Assembly (NCBI RefSeq): GCF_017591435.1
Contig: NC_059268.1
Location: 16,372,684 to 16,436,683, forward strand
Direction of reading: 5' to 3'
Source: Portunus trituberculatus
Lineage: Eukaryota > Arthropoda > Malacostraca > Decapoda > Portunidae
Length of the DNA: 64,000 nt
Shown: positions 38,369 through 51,103 of the stretch, in pieces
Numbering within the stretch: position 1 is the first letter of the stretch
Layout: each line of letters starts with the position of its first letter
The notes under the pieces: model-generated
The model's input: only the letters and a program-made list of their open reading frames with translations
What the model was told of the DNA's origin: nothing
The model's database searches: none
Translations under genes and position numbers: made by a program

Positions 38369-40263
38369 TGTGAGTGTGAGCTTAAGTGTAAGTGAGGAGA
38401 AAAAGAAAGGACAGAGGATGAGAGATGGAAATATCAAAAGAAACTATAAAAGCAGGAGAAAGACAAGGAGTAGGTGTAACATGAAAGTAAGAGCAGGTAG
38501 GAGAAAAGGAAGAGGAATAGAGAGAGCAGTGAGAGGGTGACAGACAGGAAGATGAAGGAGAGAACGAATGTATGTAGATGGGCAGTGTCATATCACAGTC
38601 TCGAGAGAGAGAGGAATAAAGTGGTCCTGTGAGTGATGCGGTTCGGAGACATAACTCAATAAAACCTTAAGTCATTCATAAATGTTAGCATATAGTCTCA
38701 CTACCAAGAGAGTCGCAATTGGTCTGGATCCCTGAGCTGTCTCCCTTCCCTTCCCTGTGCTGTCCAACATGTACAGTGAGAGGGGCGAGCAGGCTTTCCC
38801 CTTGACCTGAGAGTTAAGTTAAGAGCTTTGCATGTTCGATCCCGCGACAAGGAGGTTGGGAAATCTAATTAGGAGCTTATACATACAAGCAGAAACATGA
38901 GATAAGGAGCGTGTGTGCCCATTATGGTTTCTTACTTCCTCGCAGATTGAGCTTTTATCATCATAACGAAACATTTCATATTTCTTGAGCTGTTTACTGC
39001 GGCCACAACTCAACTCTTGGCTGGTGTCTTGCCCTGACCCATCACACCTTATGTCTTGGTGGAGTCCGAGGCCGCCTGACGCTCCCCTGCTGCCTCGCTT
39101 CACTTGTTTCAAGGGCACTGCACCCGACTTTGTGAGAGAAGCTTGATGAATATTAATATTCACTAACAAAGAAGGGACGGCATCCAGCGTCCTCTGTAAC
39201 GTTGACTACATAAACAGGCGCCTTTGGGGATCTCTATCAGGAAATTTAATAAAAGCCTGGTAGAAAAAATGTCCACAAAAACTCCTCATAATCTAATTAA
39301 TCTTCTCGTGATCTGATGCTCACCGTACTAGATCGTGTTCTCTTTGATGTTGAAGGAAGAAATCTTCAACTTATATGACAAGTCTTGATGAAACATTGAC
39401 AAAAGTGAATCTGAAAGTGAAGTCAGGATATGGAAATAGCGATTCATCCAAGTTTGAGTATATCAAGAGCTAACATAATTTCAAGCACTATAATTTTAAA
39501 ACAGCATAATATATTCTGGCTTTCGTATATGTAACCTCATTAACTCTCAAAAAAATTATCATCCAACAATTTTCTCATTTATTTTTTTCCACGCTTTTTA
39601 AAATAATTGTTGATATTCCATTAGGAGACAAAGGAAAAACGTTTTAGCACCAAGTCAGTAACATTAAGAACATCAACACATAGAACCTGGTGTTAGTGTT
39701 TCATTTCCAAATACACGCCTCTGTTTTACCCTCACTTCACTTACAAATGAGTCTGTGTACTGTCTGTTACCGTTACAGAGAGGCACTGCTACTCTGACAG
39801 CTTCTCATTGCGGCCTTTCATACATTTTTGCTCTGATATGTTATGTTATCTTTCTCAGTGACGTTCACCAGTATTTTTTTTTTCAGCTATTCAGTCATTC
39901 ACGGATATTTCTCTCCTGGTGACTTCATATTTTACCATCACACACACACACACACACACACCACCCATGAAAAGAAAAGGAATTAAAGAGTTTCACGAGA
40001 GCTAAAGGTATTCATTAAATCATGCCCTCGAATCAGATGAACCTTTCGGTCTGTGCTTCATTAAGAGGTTAAAGTTGTTAATCCCATCTGTCATTACTTC
40101 CTCAACCACACCTTATTGATTCGCCTCCCATTGACCTTACGCATTTAATCTTCCTGTTTAGAGATTCCTGTATACGCCGGACTATAAGACGTGTATAGGA
40201 CGACCCCAAGTTTTTGAGGGAAAAATTTAGGTTTTGATTTATTACCGGTGTATAAGACCACCC
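38367..40263. other. No gene or major repeat recognised
   Basis: Mostly unique sequence with a short CA tract at 39941-39960. A 116-codon minus frame at 38819-39169 has no recognisable domain. A GTTCGATCCC motif at 38834-38843 hints at a tRNA-like fragment but lacks an A-box partner. Confidence 0.45.
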
Positions 40264-40470
40264 ATTCATTACTGGGACGCATTTTTACTGTAAGTTTTGT
40301 GTATGATTAGACGATTTTTTTGATATTAGGGAAGGGTTTATGGAGGGCAGACGATTAATGGCCGGAGTCTTCACTATATTAATTCCCACATAAGTTTTTG
40401 AAGCTGTATAAAATCACCAAATAGTAAGCAGAATGAATATGGAAACGCGTCATGGTAGTGAAGAGGTTAA
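40264..40470 (-). mobile_element. piggyBac-like MITE
   Basis: Left end degraded (CATTCATTACTGGGACGC). The right end GGTAGTGAAGAGG|TTAA is intact, and the core is complete and inverted. Confidence 0.82.
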
Positions 40471-40671
40471 TGGTGTAGGGAGTACCTTCATAAAAAAAAA
40501 AAAACTAAAGAAATACGAATAACAAAACAAACTATTTTTAATCTCATTTTTTATATACAGATTACAAAGAACGGCAAATAAAGGTCGGAGAAAAAAAAGT
40601 TTCGTTCTTAATGTAGCTTCCTAAAAGAACTATGAGTGGAAGAATTAAGAGAAAGGCTACTCGAATAATCC

Positions 40672-40890
40672 CTTTTTTTTATTTATACCCTGTGGACTTT
40701 TCACGGGAATTTATGGACTAAAGGGGATACTTTTTGTGGTACCTCCTATCTCAAAGCCCACCCGCTAGGAAACCGTTGCCCCGATTGAGAAAGCCCAACC
40801 TACACTCGGACCGTGGGCAGGATTCGAACCCGTGCGCTTGGAGACCCCTTGGACCCCAAAGCACGCATGGTTCCACTGCACCACCATCGT
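40672..40890 (-). mobile_element. SINE A copy 3
   Basis: Full-length minus-strand copy, from the TTTTTTTTATTTATACC tail to the head complement CACTGCACCACCATCG. The open frames crossing it (40734-41042 plus, 40751-40993 minus) are SINE translations that recur in the other copies, not genes. Confidence 0.88.
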
Positions 40891-41744
40891 ATCTCAATCT
40901 CTTGAAACTCAAAAACTCCACCGCCTCAGTTATCCTTTCATTTATCTCTTCACAGTTCCATGAGCAGCACCATCTAGTATTTATTCTCTTCATATTTTCT
41001 CCATCCTGTCATCCATATAACACCACAGTTCCGTTAAAATGATTCGCACTCTCTCTTTGTTCTTTATACATTGATATTTATTTCTCTCCACAGGTGTTCA
41101 ATTTCTCACAGGAGACGCCCACACCTATCCGTCTGAAAAATGTGTCTTTTGTATTCGTGTGGAGATGAGAGGGCGTTTACATTGTCTTACTCCTTACAAG
41201 TCAAGGTAAGGTCGAAGGTTATTTGTCTCATTATCTCTTCTCTTTCATCCTTTCATTTCAGTGGTTCTCTTTTTTTTAACACCCAGAATACTGCCAGATA
41301 CGTATTGTTTGTTCGGATTCACGTAAACACACTGAATAAAATGTTTTACTTAAGTGACTGAATGAACTGGTCCTTCAAATGTAACGATGTGTTTGTTACG
41401 AAGAATGAGGGACGCAGAGTGACGATCAGGCGTGCAAATTTGTAAGGAGACAGGTCACTGATCTAGCCAAAACAATGTTCAGCCGACACACATACAGTAC
41501 ATACGTAAAATTCAGCTACAGTGGAACATGAGAGAGGCGGAGATAAAGAAGAAGGATTAATTTTGCTGATTTTACGCCACAGAATATTCAAAAGACTGTA
41601 GTTATGAAATGTGTCTTGAAATTTGTGGGTGATTAGGGGAAACCTTGTCTAGTGTTATAATTGTTGACTCGCGCTATAATCATAGATCAAACAGCGGTGC
41701 TCCTCACGCAGGACGCTGCCAATTAGGAACTGTCAACACGCTTA

Positions 41745-42110
41745 GGGTACGTACACAATGAATGCTGATTTTCTCGCTGAGCAACCGGCGGTGACCAGCG
41801 CTGGTTTATAAAGGATGAGGGAATCTGTTCCGACCAGCGCGGGAAGGACCACGGTAGCAGGTTTATCTGTCAATTATGATTTTCCAGCTATGTCGTAAAC
41901 ATGACAAGCTCACCGTCTGACGATTAGCTGATATCGTTGAAGAGTACTTAATGAAAGTGTTTATTACTCTTGCCGCCATACTCCAGCCTGCTTCCTCTGC
42001 TTCCTCTGTGCAGACTAACACCGAGTCTTGGTTATATAATGTAATCTTGGCGGTGATTGGCGCCGCTCAGCGCTGGGTGCTCGCGCGAGAAAAACACCGT
42101 TCCTTTTGCA
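41745..42110. mobile_element. Possible degenerate inverted-repeat element
   Basis: GGGTACGTACACAATGAATG and TTTTCTCGCTGAGCAACCGG at the left face CAGCGCTGGGTGCTCGCGCG and AGAAAAACACCG at the right in inverted orientation, with mismatches. No matching right terminus (TGTGTACGTACCC) was seen, so the assignment is weak. The 91-codon frame at 41951-42226 has no recognisable domain. Confidence 0.3.
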
Positions 42111-42602
42111 TGAACCTAATTAGTCTGTGTATTAAATGTCTGTATATCTACAAGTTATTTGATTTATTAGTTTGTATTTTAGCTTGTTTTAGTTCTTTGT
42201 TTGATGATAGACATAATTATCATTAATGTTGCAGTACATCATTTCGGCCCTTGGTATTACATTTACTATACTAATGAGAAAAGTCTTTTTACCGAGAACG
42301 TGCAGCGTGGATCCTTCGTGTTAATTTGGATTTTCCGTCACCGGCGTGTACTATGGGCATAGGCTCAGTATGGAATAATGTTTTAAGTTTCATCGTCTTC
42401 ATGCGGCGCTCTGTGTTGACGTCACGCTCCTTGAATGACGTTAGCAATTACCAGAGTGACGCCTTGAGAAACACCTAAGAAGTAACATTGGCTAGGATCA
42501 CACGGGAATATAAATTACATAATGATCTTTCCTGTCATGGATATAATGGGAATTTAGACTGCGTTCATTCGTCATTCTGCTTCCCTGGGAGAAATATAAC
42601 TC

Positions 42603-42616
<14 letters not shown>

Positions 42617-42697
<81 letters not shown>
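42617..42697. repeat. (CT)40 microsatellite
   Basis: CT tract preceded by GTCT units. Confidence 0.95.
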
Positions 42698-42700
<3 letters not shown>

Positions 42701-43061
42701 TTCGTGAACAATTCTTTGCAAAACTCAGCATGTCAACAGCGGACGCGGGCAGGGCGGTAAAAAGACGTACCCGGAAATTGAAAGTGATACAAGTGCGTGC
42801 GTAGATGCGACTGAAAAGATTGCTGGTGACGACTGAAAGCATATGAACCTGTGTGTCTTTTTTCCACCTCCATTGTCTGCTTTTCTGCCTCTATATTTGT
42901 TTCTCTTCTCGTTTCCTCAGTGTCTGTCTGTATCTCTGCCCGCCATCTTGCCTGTCAGTCCGCGTTGTGATGCAAAACAGTGCTAGAAAGTTACGAGGTT
43001 CTGATACAATTTCTTTTTCTTTTTGTGGTCAGAGAAAGCTACAGTCTCCCTTTTCTTTTCC

Positions 43062-43283
43062 TTTTTTATTTATTTATACCATTATGGCTTTTCACGGGAA
43101 TTTCTGGGCTAAAGGGGATACTTTCTGGGGTACCTCCTATTTCAAAGCCCACCCGCTAGGAAACCGTTGCCCCGAGTAAGGAAGCCCAACCTACACTCGG
43201 ACCGTGGACAGGATTCGAACCCGTGCGGTTGGAGACCCTTCGGACCCCAAAGCATGCATGGTTCCACTGTTCCACGGCGACCC
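43062..43283 (-). mobile_element. SINE A copy 4
   Basis: Full-length minus-strand copy. The head complement ends CCACGGCGACCC, the B-box complement GGATTCGAACC is at about 43211-43221, and the tail is an ATTTATTT-rich tract. A MITE follows 49 bp later. Confidence 0.88.
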
Positions 43284-43331
43284 TTTGCAATGATAACACG
43301 ATCCAAATTTCAGTACTTATTCATGATGACA

Positions 43332-43547
43332 TTAATCCCTTTCAGTACCATGACACATTTTTCATATTCATTCTGCTTACTATTTGGTGATTTTATACAG
43401 CTTCAGATACTTATGTGGTGGATTGAAATAGTGAAGACTCTGCCCATTAACCTTCTAACCTCCATAGACCCTTGCTAATGTCAGTAAAATGGTCTAATCG
43501 CACCTAAAATTCAAGGTAAAAATGCCTTCCTGTACTGAAGGAGTTAA
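43332..43547 (+). mobile_element. piggyBac-like MITE
   Basis: TTAA|TCCCTTTCAGTACCATGACA to CTGTACTGAAGGAG|TTAA. Both sites preserved. Confidence 0.87.
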
Positions 43548-43610
43548 AACTAAATTGTTCCCTCCTTGAAATACGAAATTGTACTATTTAATAAAGTTTT
43601 TATTGTGGAT

Positions 43611-43738
<128 letters not shown>

Positions 43739-43975
43739 TCTTCTCCTTCTTATAGACGGATAAAAGAAACACAAAAGGCTGATATACGCAAGTCAGTTAC
43801 TAACGATACCTTGAGGCGACCCAACAACCATCGCTATGAATAACCTCAGACAGACCTTAATACGTGTAGTCACTGTCATAAATCGAGAAACACACGTCAT
43901 TCAGTTTCAATGTGTTTAGCGTTTTTTTTTTTTCATTTCGCCTTTGCCTCTTCACCGTTAGATATTTACTGTAAT

Positions 43976-44480
43976 TTTTTTTGGCAAGAGGGAAACATGC
44001 CAAGGTGAAAAAATATATAAAAAAGGCCCACTTTACTGCACGTTCCCTCAAAGAAAGGAAAAGAATTAAGCAAAAGACAGGGACAAATGTCTTGAAACCT
44101 CCCTCTTAAAAGAAGTCAAGTGGAACAGTGGAACCATGCTTGCTTTGGGGTCCGAGGGGTCTCCAAACGCACGAGTTCGAATCCTGTCCACGGTCTGAGT
44201 GTAGGCTGGGCTTCCTCACTCGGGGCAATGGTTTCCTAGCTTTTCCTGGCTTTGAGATAGGAGGTACCCTAAAAAGTATCCCCTTTAGCCCATAAATTCC
44301 CGTGAAAAGCCCACATGGTATAAAAAAAAAAAGAAAAACAAAGTCGTAGGAAGATGGAAATACAGAGGCAGGCAGAGAGTTCCAGAGTTTACCAGAGAAA
44401 GGTATGAAAGATTGAGAATACTGGTGGAATCGCACAATGTTAGGTATATTTAGTTACTACAGGGTGTCGAGTAGCTATGT
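43976..44480 (-). mobile_element. LINE 3' end (C-terminus plus 3' UTR), SINE-interrupted
   Basis: The minus strand encodes QSFIPFSGKLWNSLPASVFP, then, across the nested SINE at 44119-44338, LTSFKREVSRHLSLSFA and a stop. This is the typical extreme C-terminus of non-LTR retrotransposon reverse-transcriptase polyproteins. A 3' UTR with a GTGGGCCTTTTTT tract follows, ending in poly(A). An upstream frameshift is visible near 44435-44460. The RT catalytic core is absent (5' truncation). Clade (Jockey, CR1 or I-like) was not determined. Confidence 0.78.
44119..44338 (+). mobile_element. SINE A copy 5, nested in a LINE
   Basis: The copy lacks the first ~15 bases of the head but retains the B-box (GAGTTCGAATCC) and the tail. 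It splits the coding end of a minus-strand LINE fragment. The empty site can be read from the related LINE copy at 57178-57435. Confidence 0.87.
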
Positions 44481-44529
44481 AGCAAAAAAAAAGATAGGTA
44501 AATAAAAAAAATAGATAAAAAAAAGGCAA

Positions 44530-44690
44530 CATTTACCTTCTGTTCTCTTAAGAGGGGGGTTTCAAGACATTTGTCCCAGACTTTGGGCTAACTCTACTTA
44601 TCTGTATGGAAACTGATAATCAAGTGGGCCTTTTTTTTTTTTTTTGTTACCCTTGGCCAGCTTCCCCTGTTGCATAATAAAAAAAAATAA
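44530..44690 (+). mobile_element. LINE 3' end fragment
   Basis: The plus strand encodes SLKRGVSRHLSQTLG then a stop, followed by the same 3' UTR motifs (GTGGGCC + T tract, CCTTGGCCAGCTTCCCC) and an ATAATAAAAAAAAATAA tail. It lies tail-outward only ~50 bp beyond the oppositely oriented copy at 43976-44480. Confidence 0.7.
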
Positions 44691-44934
44691 GAATCTGCCT
44701 TTGTCGCAGTCTTTCCAGTAGTCTGAAAGTTTACAAAGGAGAGCCATAGTAGTGAGAGGGCTTGATCTGCTTTTATCCGCTAAGAGTCTTCCCTCAAAGC
44801 CTGACAACTGAAGGATTCGTCACGGCTCAGGGAGAAAATGCGTATGGCAAAAGGTTGGTGTGATGTGTTGCTTGTCTCTATCAGGAATGTATTTGAGATA
44901 TGCGAGTAGCGAGTGAATGATGTCATGTTGTTTT

Positions 44935-45153
44935 ACCTTCTCAGTATTGTCGATGTCATCCTCAATTTTACCTAGAGTTTTGGGTGTGATTAGACGCTTT
45001 TGTTTACATTAGAAAGGGTCTATGGAGGTCAGGAGTTTAATGGCAAGAGTATGCACTGTTCTAATCCCCCACATAAGTTTCTGAACCTGTTTAAAATCGC
45101 TAAATAGTAAGCAAAATAAATATGAAAACGTGTCATGGTACTGAAGGGGTTAA
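44935..45153 (-). mobile_element. piggyBac-like MITE
   Basis: Left end diverged (CCTTCTCAGTATTGTCGATG). Right end CATGGTACTGAAGGGG|TTAA. Inverted orientation. Confidence 0.82.
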
Positions 45154-46244
45154 AAATCGCTCTTTCCATTGGTTCTCTTGGCTTGGTTCTCGTTTCTGTC
45201 GCTTTCCAGATGCTTTATGAGACAAGTAACTCATATACACAGCAGTTTTCTAGATCTTGGTACCATTTACTGTACAACCAAGAACGCTTAACTAATATTT
45301 GTGCCCATGGGAATGATAAATGTTCCTAGCTATCCATCATGCGCAGAGCAGCCAATAGATGGAGTTATAGAATGAGAACCCAGAAATAATTGAAGGAGAT
45401 CAGAGACAGATAGACGGAGTAAGACCTGGAGAGAGGAGATTTGCTGGAATGCCCTGGAGATGAGTGAGAAGGGCTGGAAGTCTTTAATGAGAATAACGAA
45501 TGATGAATTACAAAGAATATTCAACAGGATATGAAAGGACAGCACGGTGTGTAAGCAATAAGAGGTGACTGAAGGTGTAAACAGTAGTAACGTTAGCTAG
45601 GAGTGCTGGTGAACGTTTTGCTTATATTATACATATGATAAGCGGATTAGGAACACTGGACAGAATTACGGTGAAACTGAGACACGTGAAGAAACTGATA
45701 ATATGATAATGATACCAGAGAGAAGAGAGAAATTCATATGGCAAAGTGGTGACGAAGATTTTGAAGACTTGAAAGGAAAGGAATGTGTAAATGCTACATA
45801 AAGACAAAGATGATGTGTAGAAATAGTACATGATTACTTTGAATCAGTGAAATACTCGGGTTCCATAACTAACAGAGAAATGAAGCTCCACACAATACTA
45901 GCAGATATAATAGTGTAAGGATAGTGTTTCCTCAGAAATATATATATGGAAGCCAAATACTGCTATTGTACATTGCTTTGTTGAGTATGCATATTGATGT
46001 TACTTTATTATCATCGAGGCTGGAAAAACAATAGAGATGAGTTTATCAGAGCGTCAGAGCACGTAGGTCAGGTTGAAGAGAAAGATAGAAAGGTACGGTT
46101 GAGGTGAAGGCCATGTGCAGAGAGGAGATGAGAAGTGTGAGGTGGTGATGCAGCGGCCGGTGAAAAAGAAGAGATGTAGAGCAGAGAGGTTTATGGATGC
46201 ACTGAAGGAAGATATACAGATTAAGACACACGGCATTTTATTTA
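45154..46244. other. No gene or repeat recognised
   Basis: Unique sequence with short frames on both strands only. Confidence 0.5.
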
Positions 46245-46320
46245 TTTTTTTTTTTATGTAAGAGGAACAACCGACTAAGGGCAAAAAAAAAAAGAAAAAA
46301 AACTCTTAAAAATGAAAAAG
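46245..46320 (-). mobile_element. LINE 3' UTR stub
   Basis: The minus strand shows a T-rich tract, GCCCTTAGTCGGTTGTTCC and CTTACATAAAAAAAAAAATAA. It resembles the terminal ~70 bp of the LINE family and is heavily diverged. Confidence 0.4.
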
Positions 46321-46988
46321 AAAGGGGACTTCTTGGCTGGTATATGTGTTATGAGAGCAAGTGCCTTAATAACAGAGAGTGCCAACCGAACTGAGTACAC
46401 TATAAAAAACACATTTAGGGGAATACAATAGACATACATACACGGAATGGATACCCAGAAATACATTATACAGATATGTTGGTGTGCAGGTAGATCTCCC
46501 TAGCGAAATACCTACTGTTCTGCCTGTGAAGGGGCAGGACAGAATAGAGTGATATAAGTGGTGAGCATTGACCCAAGATAATAACCGAGAGGAAAATTGG
46601 TGGTGAGAAATGGAAGGGGAGTTATGACCGGTAGAGTCGTTAAGTAATTAAAATACCCTCTGAATGTTGATGCCTCAGTAATATTTGATGATGAAAGTAT
46701 ATTAATCCTTGCAATGCTATACCTTTTTCTCACTATCAGCTTTTAGACATACTTTTCTTTACTTCAACCTCTTAATTACTTCTGTAGCTTAAAAAAAAAA
46801 GACATAATTCCCTTAGTCACTCTTTTCTCAATGTATTCGTGCAATTTTCTTTTACTCTGATCTATTTTTTTTCTTTTGTTACGCGTCAAGATCAACCAAA
46901 GACAAAGTGGAATTCAAGAGCAGAAGAACCGATAGAGTTGACCATAGTAAGTCGTTTCCTATCGTTTTTGACACCCTCTTTGAAACTA

Positions 46989-47182
46989 TTAACCTCTTCA
47001 GTACCATGACGCGTTTCCATATTCATTCTAGTTACTAACTGGTGATTTTATACAGCTTCAGAATAGTGAAGACTGTGGCCATTAATCTTCTGCCCTTCAT
47101 AGACCCTTCGTAATGTCAATAAAATGGTCTAATCATACTAAAAATTCAAGATAAAAATGCGTCCCAGTATTGAAAGGGTTAA
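46989..47182 (+). mobile_element. piggyBac-like MITE, internally deleted
   Basis: TTAA|CCTCTTCAGTACCATGACGC to CAGTATTGAAAGGG|TTAA. About 20 bp are missing between CAGCTTCAGAA and TAGTGAAGACTG. Confidence 0.87.
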
Positions 47183-47264
47183 GAAAGGAGGAGGATCAAT
47201 ACAGTGAAAAGTGATGAAAAAATACAATAATCTAAATATTCTGCATCATATATCACGTCATCGT

Positions 47265-47265
<1 letters not shown>

Positions 47266-47323
<58 letters not shown>

Positions 47324-47413
47324 ATGGAAATATACTCATAAACCACGATATTTCCATTTCTTAGCTCATTTCAAACGATGATTTACCGAATATAGACTCG
47401 CGTAAAGTTGCCT

Positions 47414-47480
<67 letters not shown>
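47266..47480. repeat. (GA)28 and (GT)33
   Basis: GA at 47266-47321 and GT at 47415-47480. Confidence 0.95.
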
Positions 47481-47482
<2 letters not shown>

Positions 47483-47989
47483 AAGTAGCCAGGTAATGTG
47501 TGTTCATCAATCAGTAACAATACAATTAGAGATTTCCATAATGTCCTTATCACGGGTATTAAACTCGCTACAACTTTCATTATGTATCTCACCATTTGAC
47601 GCTTATCAGATTAGTACGTAATGTCTCTCAGAGGACGAAGTGAATAAAAGATGTTGAAAAAACTTCCACCTTTGTGCTTTTGCCAGTTATTTATTTATTT
47701 ATTTATTTATTTTTCGGGACAATAGAAGCGGTGCCTGCGTGCGTGTTGGGTTTACTTATATAATTGTGCATAAAAAGTTGACGGTTTTTGTAATTGTCAG
47801 CTTGCTAAAAGAATGGTAAATAATATGAACCCGCTGCTCACCGCTACAAAAAAAAAAAAAAAAAAAAAGCAAGGGTAAAAAAGAAATACATATTTATTTT
47901 ATGAGCATATACTTTTTATGAATATTAATTGACAATGTCGTCCGCTTGTATGTCAATTAATTCCAGGCTAGTTACATCCACCACAGTAT

Positions 47990-48690
47990 TTACACTCATC
48001 CCAGTCAGTTGCAGAGACGTTTAATTTTGTTGATGTACAGTTTGTTCCATCCCAGTTAATTGGTTCTAGCATAATTTCACCTTACCTTTCACCTCCAGTT
48101 ACTTCCAGCATAGTTACTCTAAGCCCAGTCATTTCCAGCCCCAGTCAGTTCCAGCTCCTGTTATTTCCAGCATTATTACTTCAAATTCAATTATTTCCAG
48201 TCCCAGCCAGTTACAGCTCCAGTTACTTTAAGCCCAGTAATTTCCACCCTTAATCAGTTCTAGCCCCAATTATTTCTAGCATAGTTACTTCAAATTCACT
48301 TATTTCCCAGTCAGTTTCAGCTCTAGTTATTTCCAGCATAGTTACTCCAAGCCCAGTCATTTCCAGCCTTAACCAGTTCTAGCCCCAGTTATTTCCATCA
48401 TAGTTACTTCAATCCCAGTTATTTCCAGCATAGTTACTTCAAACCCAGTCATTTTCAGCCTTAGACAGTTCCAGCACTAGTTATTTCCAGCATAGTTACT
48501 TCAAGTTCATTTATTTCCCAGTCAGTTACAGCTCCAGTTATTTCCAGCATCGTTACGTCAAGCCCAGTTACTTCCAGCCCAGTTGGATCGAAAACCCTAG
48601 TTAATTACAGCTCCAGTTCATTAAATCCCTGTTAGTTTCAGTTATTTCCTGCTGCAGTTACTTAGATCGCAGTTAGTTTCAATTAGTTTG
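47990..48690. repeat. Degenerate minisatellite with CCAGTTATTTCCAGCATAG units
   Basis: About 700 bp is built from short blocks such as CAGTTATTTCCAGCATAG, TTACTTCAAGCCCAGTCATT and TCCAGCCTTAGTCAGTTCC, arranged in a higher-order ~60-65 bp period. About ten periods are visible. There is no long open frame. Confidence 0.8.
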
Positions 48691-49053
48691 AGGTGCGTAT
48701 TACTGTCATCAGGCAGTTAATCTCTGTGATACTGATTCATTACGCGGGTCACAATGAAAGGTCAGTGTGATCGATTGTTCTAATTTAGACTCCACATAAA
48801 TTTTTGTCCCTCTCCGTCATTCTGTTTTCGTCTCTTTGTCCTGTTTATGTTTGTCCATCTCCCTCTCCATTTCTCTCTTCGTGTGTGTCTTTTTTTTTTT
48901 TCTCTCTCTCTCTCTCTGTATGTTTTTTACCTGTGTTTGCCTCATGTATTTTGTCTGTCTGTGTATTTGATTGTTACCAAGCCTTTGTGTGTATATATGT
49001 GTGTGTGCACGTGTGTGTGGGGAAGGGAAAGTTAGTCCATGGGTGTGTGTGTT

Positions 49054-49337
<284 letters not shown>

Positions 49338-49755
49338 TTTAAACTTAATGCACATAACATACATATTTTACACATAAGTATGTTTAAAGTTGGAGCTGAG
49401 TTCGTGAGCTAAGAGCGTGCACTGACATGTGACGCTCATTCTAAAGCTGCTCCCGGGGACGGCATTGTGAGCGAGGGTGTCATAACACTGTCACTGTCAG
49501 CTGCGCACCTCCCTCGCCACTAATCAGCACTGTCATGTCAGGCACACGCACATCCCACGTCACTGTGTTTCACTGTCACTGTCAGGCATACTATTTTCCT
49601 CCACTCCTGTAGGCACTGTCACTGTCAGGTGGATGGCAGGCTGGTGGACACTGCCAGTTTATCACCTGTCACTGTCACTGTCAGGCGGATGTGTCCGTAA
49701 CCAGGCGTGGGCAGCACACTTCACCTGCTTGGGTGGACATGCTGGAGACGTCCAC

Positions 49756-49758
<3 letters not shown>

Positions 49759-49853
<95 letters not shown>
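49759..49853. repeat. (CT)47 microsatellite
   Basis: Pure CT tract. Confidence 0.96.
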
Positions 49854-49854
<1 letters not shown>

Positions 49855-50276
49855 ACATACAAAGCTAACATTACACATCTCATTATCTTCAAACCACAAT
49901 TTGCATGCGCACCGTGTGACTCACTTTCCTGACTTAAAAAAAATGGAAAATAAAAAATATCAAGAAATGTGAGATGAATAAGTTGGTGAGTGAGTTGGAG
50001 GCGGCTAGCTTTTCATGAGGAGACTGAAAAGATGACGGAAAAGAAAAAAACCTCATTATATCCCTGCTGTGGTGGTGGTGGTGGTGGTGGTGGTGGTGGT
50101 TTCTCCCTCATTGCACGTTACAGTTTCCTCATCAACTTTAGAACGAAATTTAATACCAGACGAAGGACGAGCGAAACAAAAAAAAAAAAGAAAGGAATTG
50201 TAAAGTGAGACAGCAAAAATAGTTGTTGTCAGAACCGCCTGACTGTTGGGAGTGAGTGTTTCCACCAGAGACACAG

Positions 50277-50284
50277 CAGAGAGA

Positions 50285-50339
<55 letters not shown>

Positions 50340-50381
50340 GAGGGGCGAAAGAAAAAATTGAGTTACTTGGAATATATGCAA

Positions 50382-50438
<57 letters not shown>
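50277..50438. repeat. (GA)n ... (CT)n inverted pair
   Basis: GA at 50277-50337 and CT at about 50384-50438 with a ~46-bp spacer. The two tracts are complementary. A (GGT)11 tract lies upstream at 50069-50100. Confidence 0.95.
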
Positions 50439-50440
<2 letters not shown>

Positions 50441-50890
50441 CCTTTCTTTATACGTGTGTGGAAAGCAAAGACGAATATTATGGAAGGCGAGAGAAATATG
50501 TAAGTCAGTATATTCCAAGCTTATGTAGTCTGACTTTAACTTCTGTGTCACTTTTCATCCTTCTTTTCTTATGTTTTCTCTGCAACACTGCCTTTCGAGA
50601 ACAAAGGCGCATAGAACACATAAGAGTAAGATTCAACCAAGTGTGCATTTGTAACTCTTCTTAATCCTGCTCCTATTTATTTCTCAAGGTTTTTCTCTTT
50701 TATTTTCGCGTCTTCGTAGGAGTTAAAGTTTGCGGAGAATAAAGATGCAGTCAGAGAGAACAGGGAAATATTTAGGCTTGATATTTACGATCTGCTTTGT
50801 CACCTGTTCCGTGGCTTTCTCATAACCTTTATTATCTTGGTGTGTCTTTATAATACTGAACTTAATGGGTAGCTAAAGACGCACAAATAT

Positions 50891-51103
50891 TTAACTCCTT
50901 TAGTACTGGGACGTTTTTTTACCATGAGTTTGGGTATGATTGGCGGATTTTGTTTGCATTATGAACTATTTATTGAGGTTAGAAGATTGATGGCCAGAGT
51001 CTTCATTATTTTAATCCCCCACTTAAGTTTCTGAAGCTGTTTGAAATTACCTCTTGGTAAGCAGAATGAATATGAAAACGTGTCAGGGTAATTAAAGGGT
51101 TAA
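50891..51103 (-). mobile_element. piggyBac-like MITE
   Basis: TTAA|CTCCTTTAGTACTGGGACGT to CAGGGTAATTAAAGGG|TTAA. Inverted copy with both sites. Confidence 0.85.

Noticed and set aside
47990..48690. CRISPR-like array
   Set aside because: Repeats are degenerate with no constant-length unique spacers, and the genome is eukaryotic.
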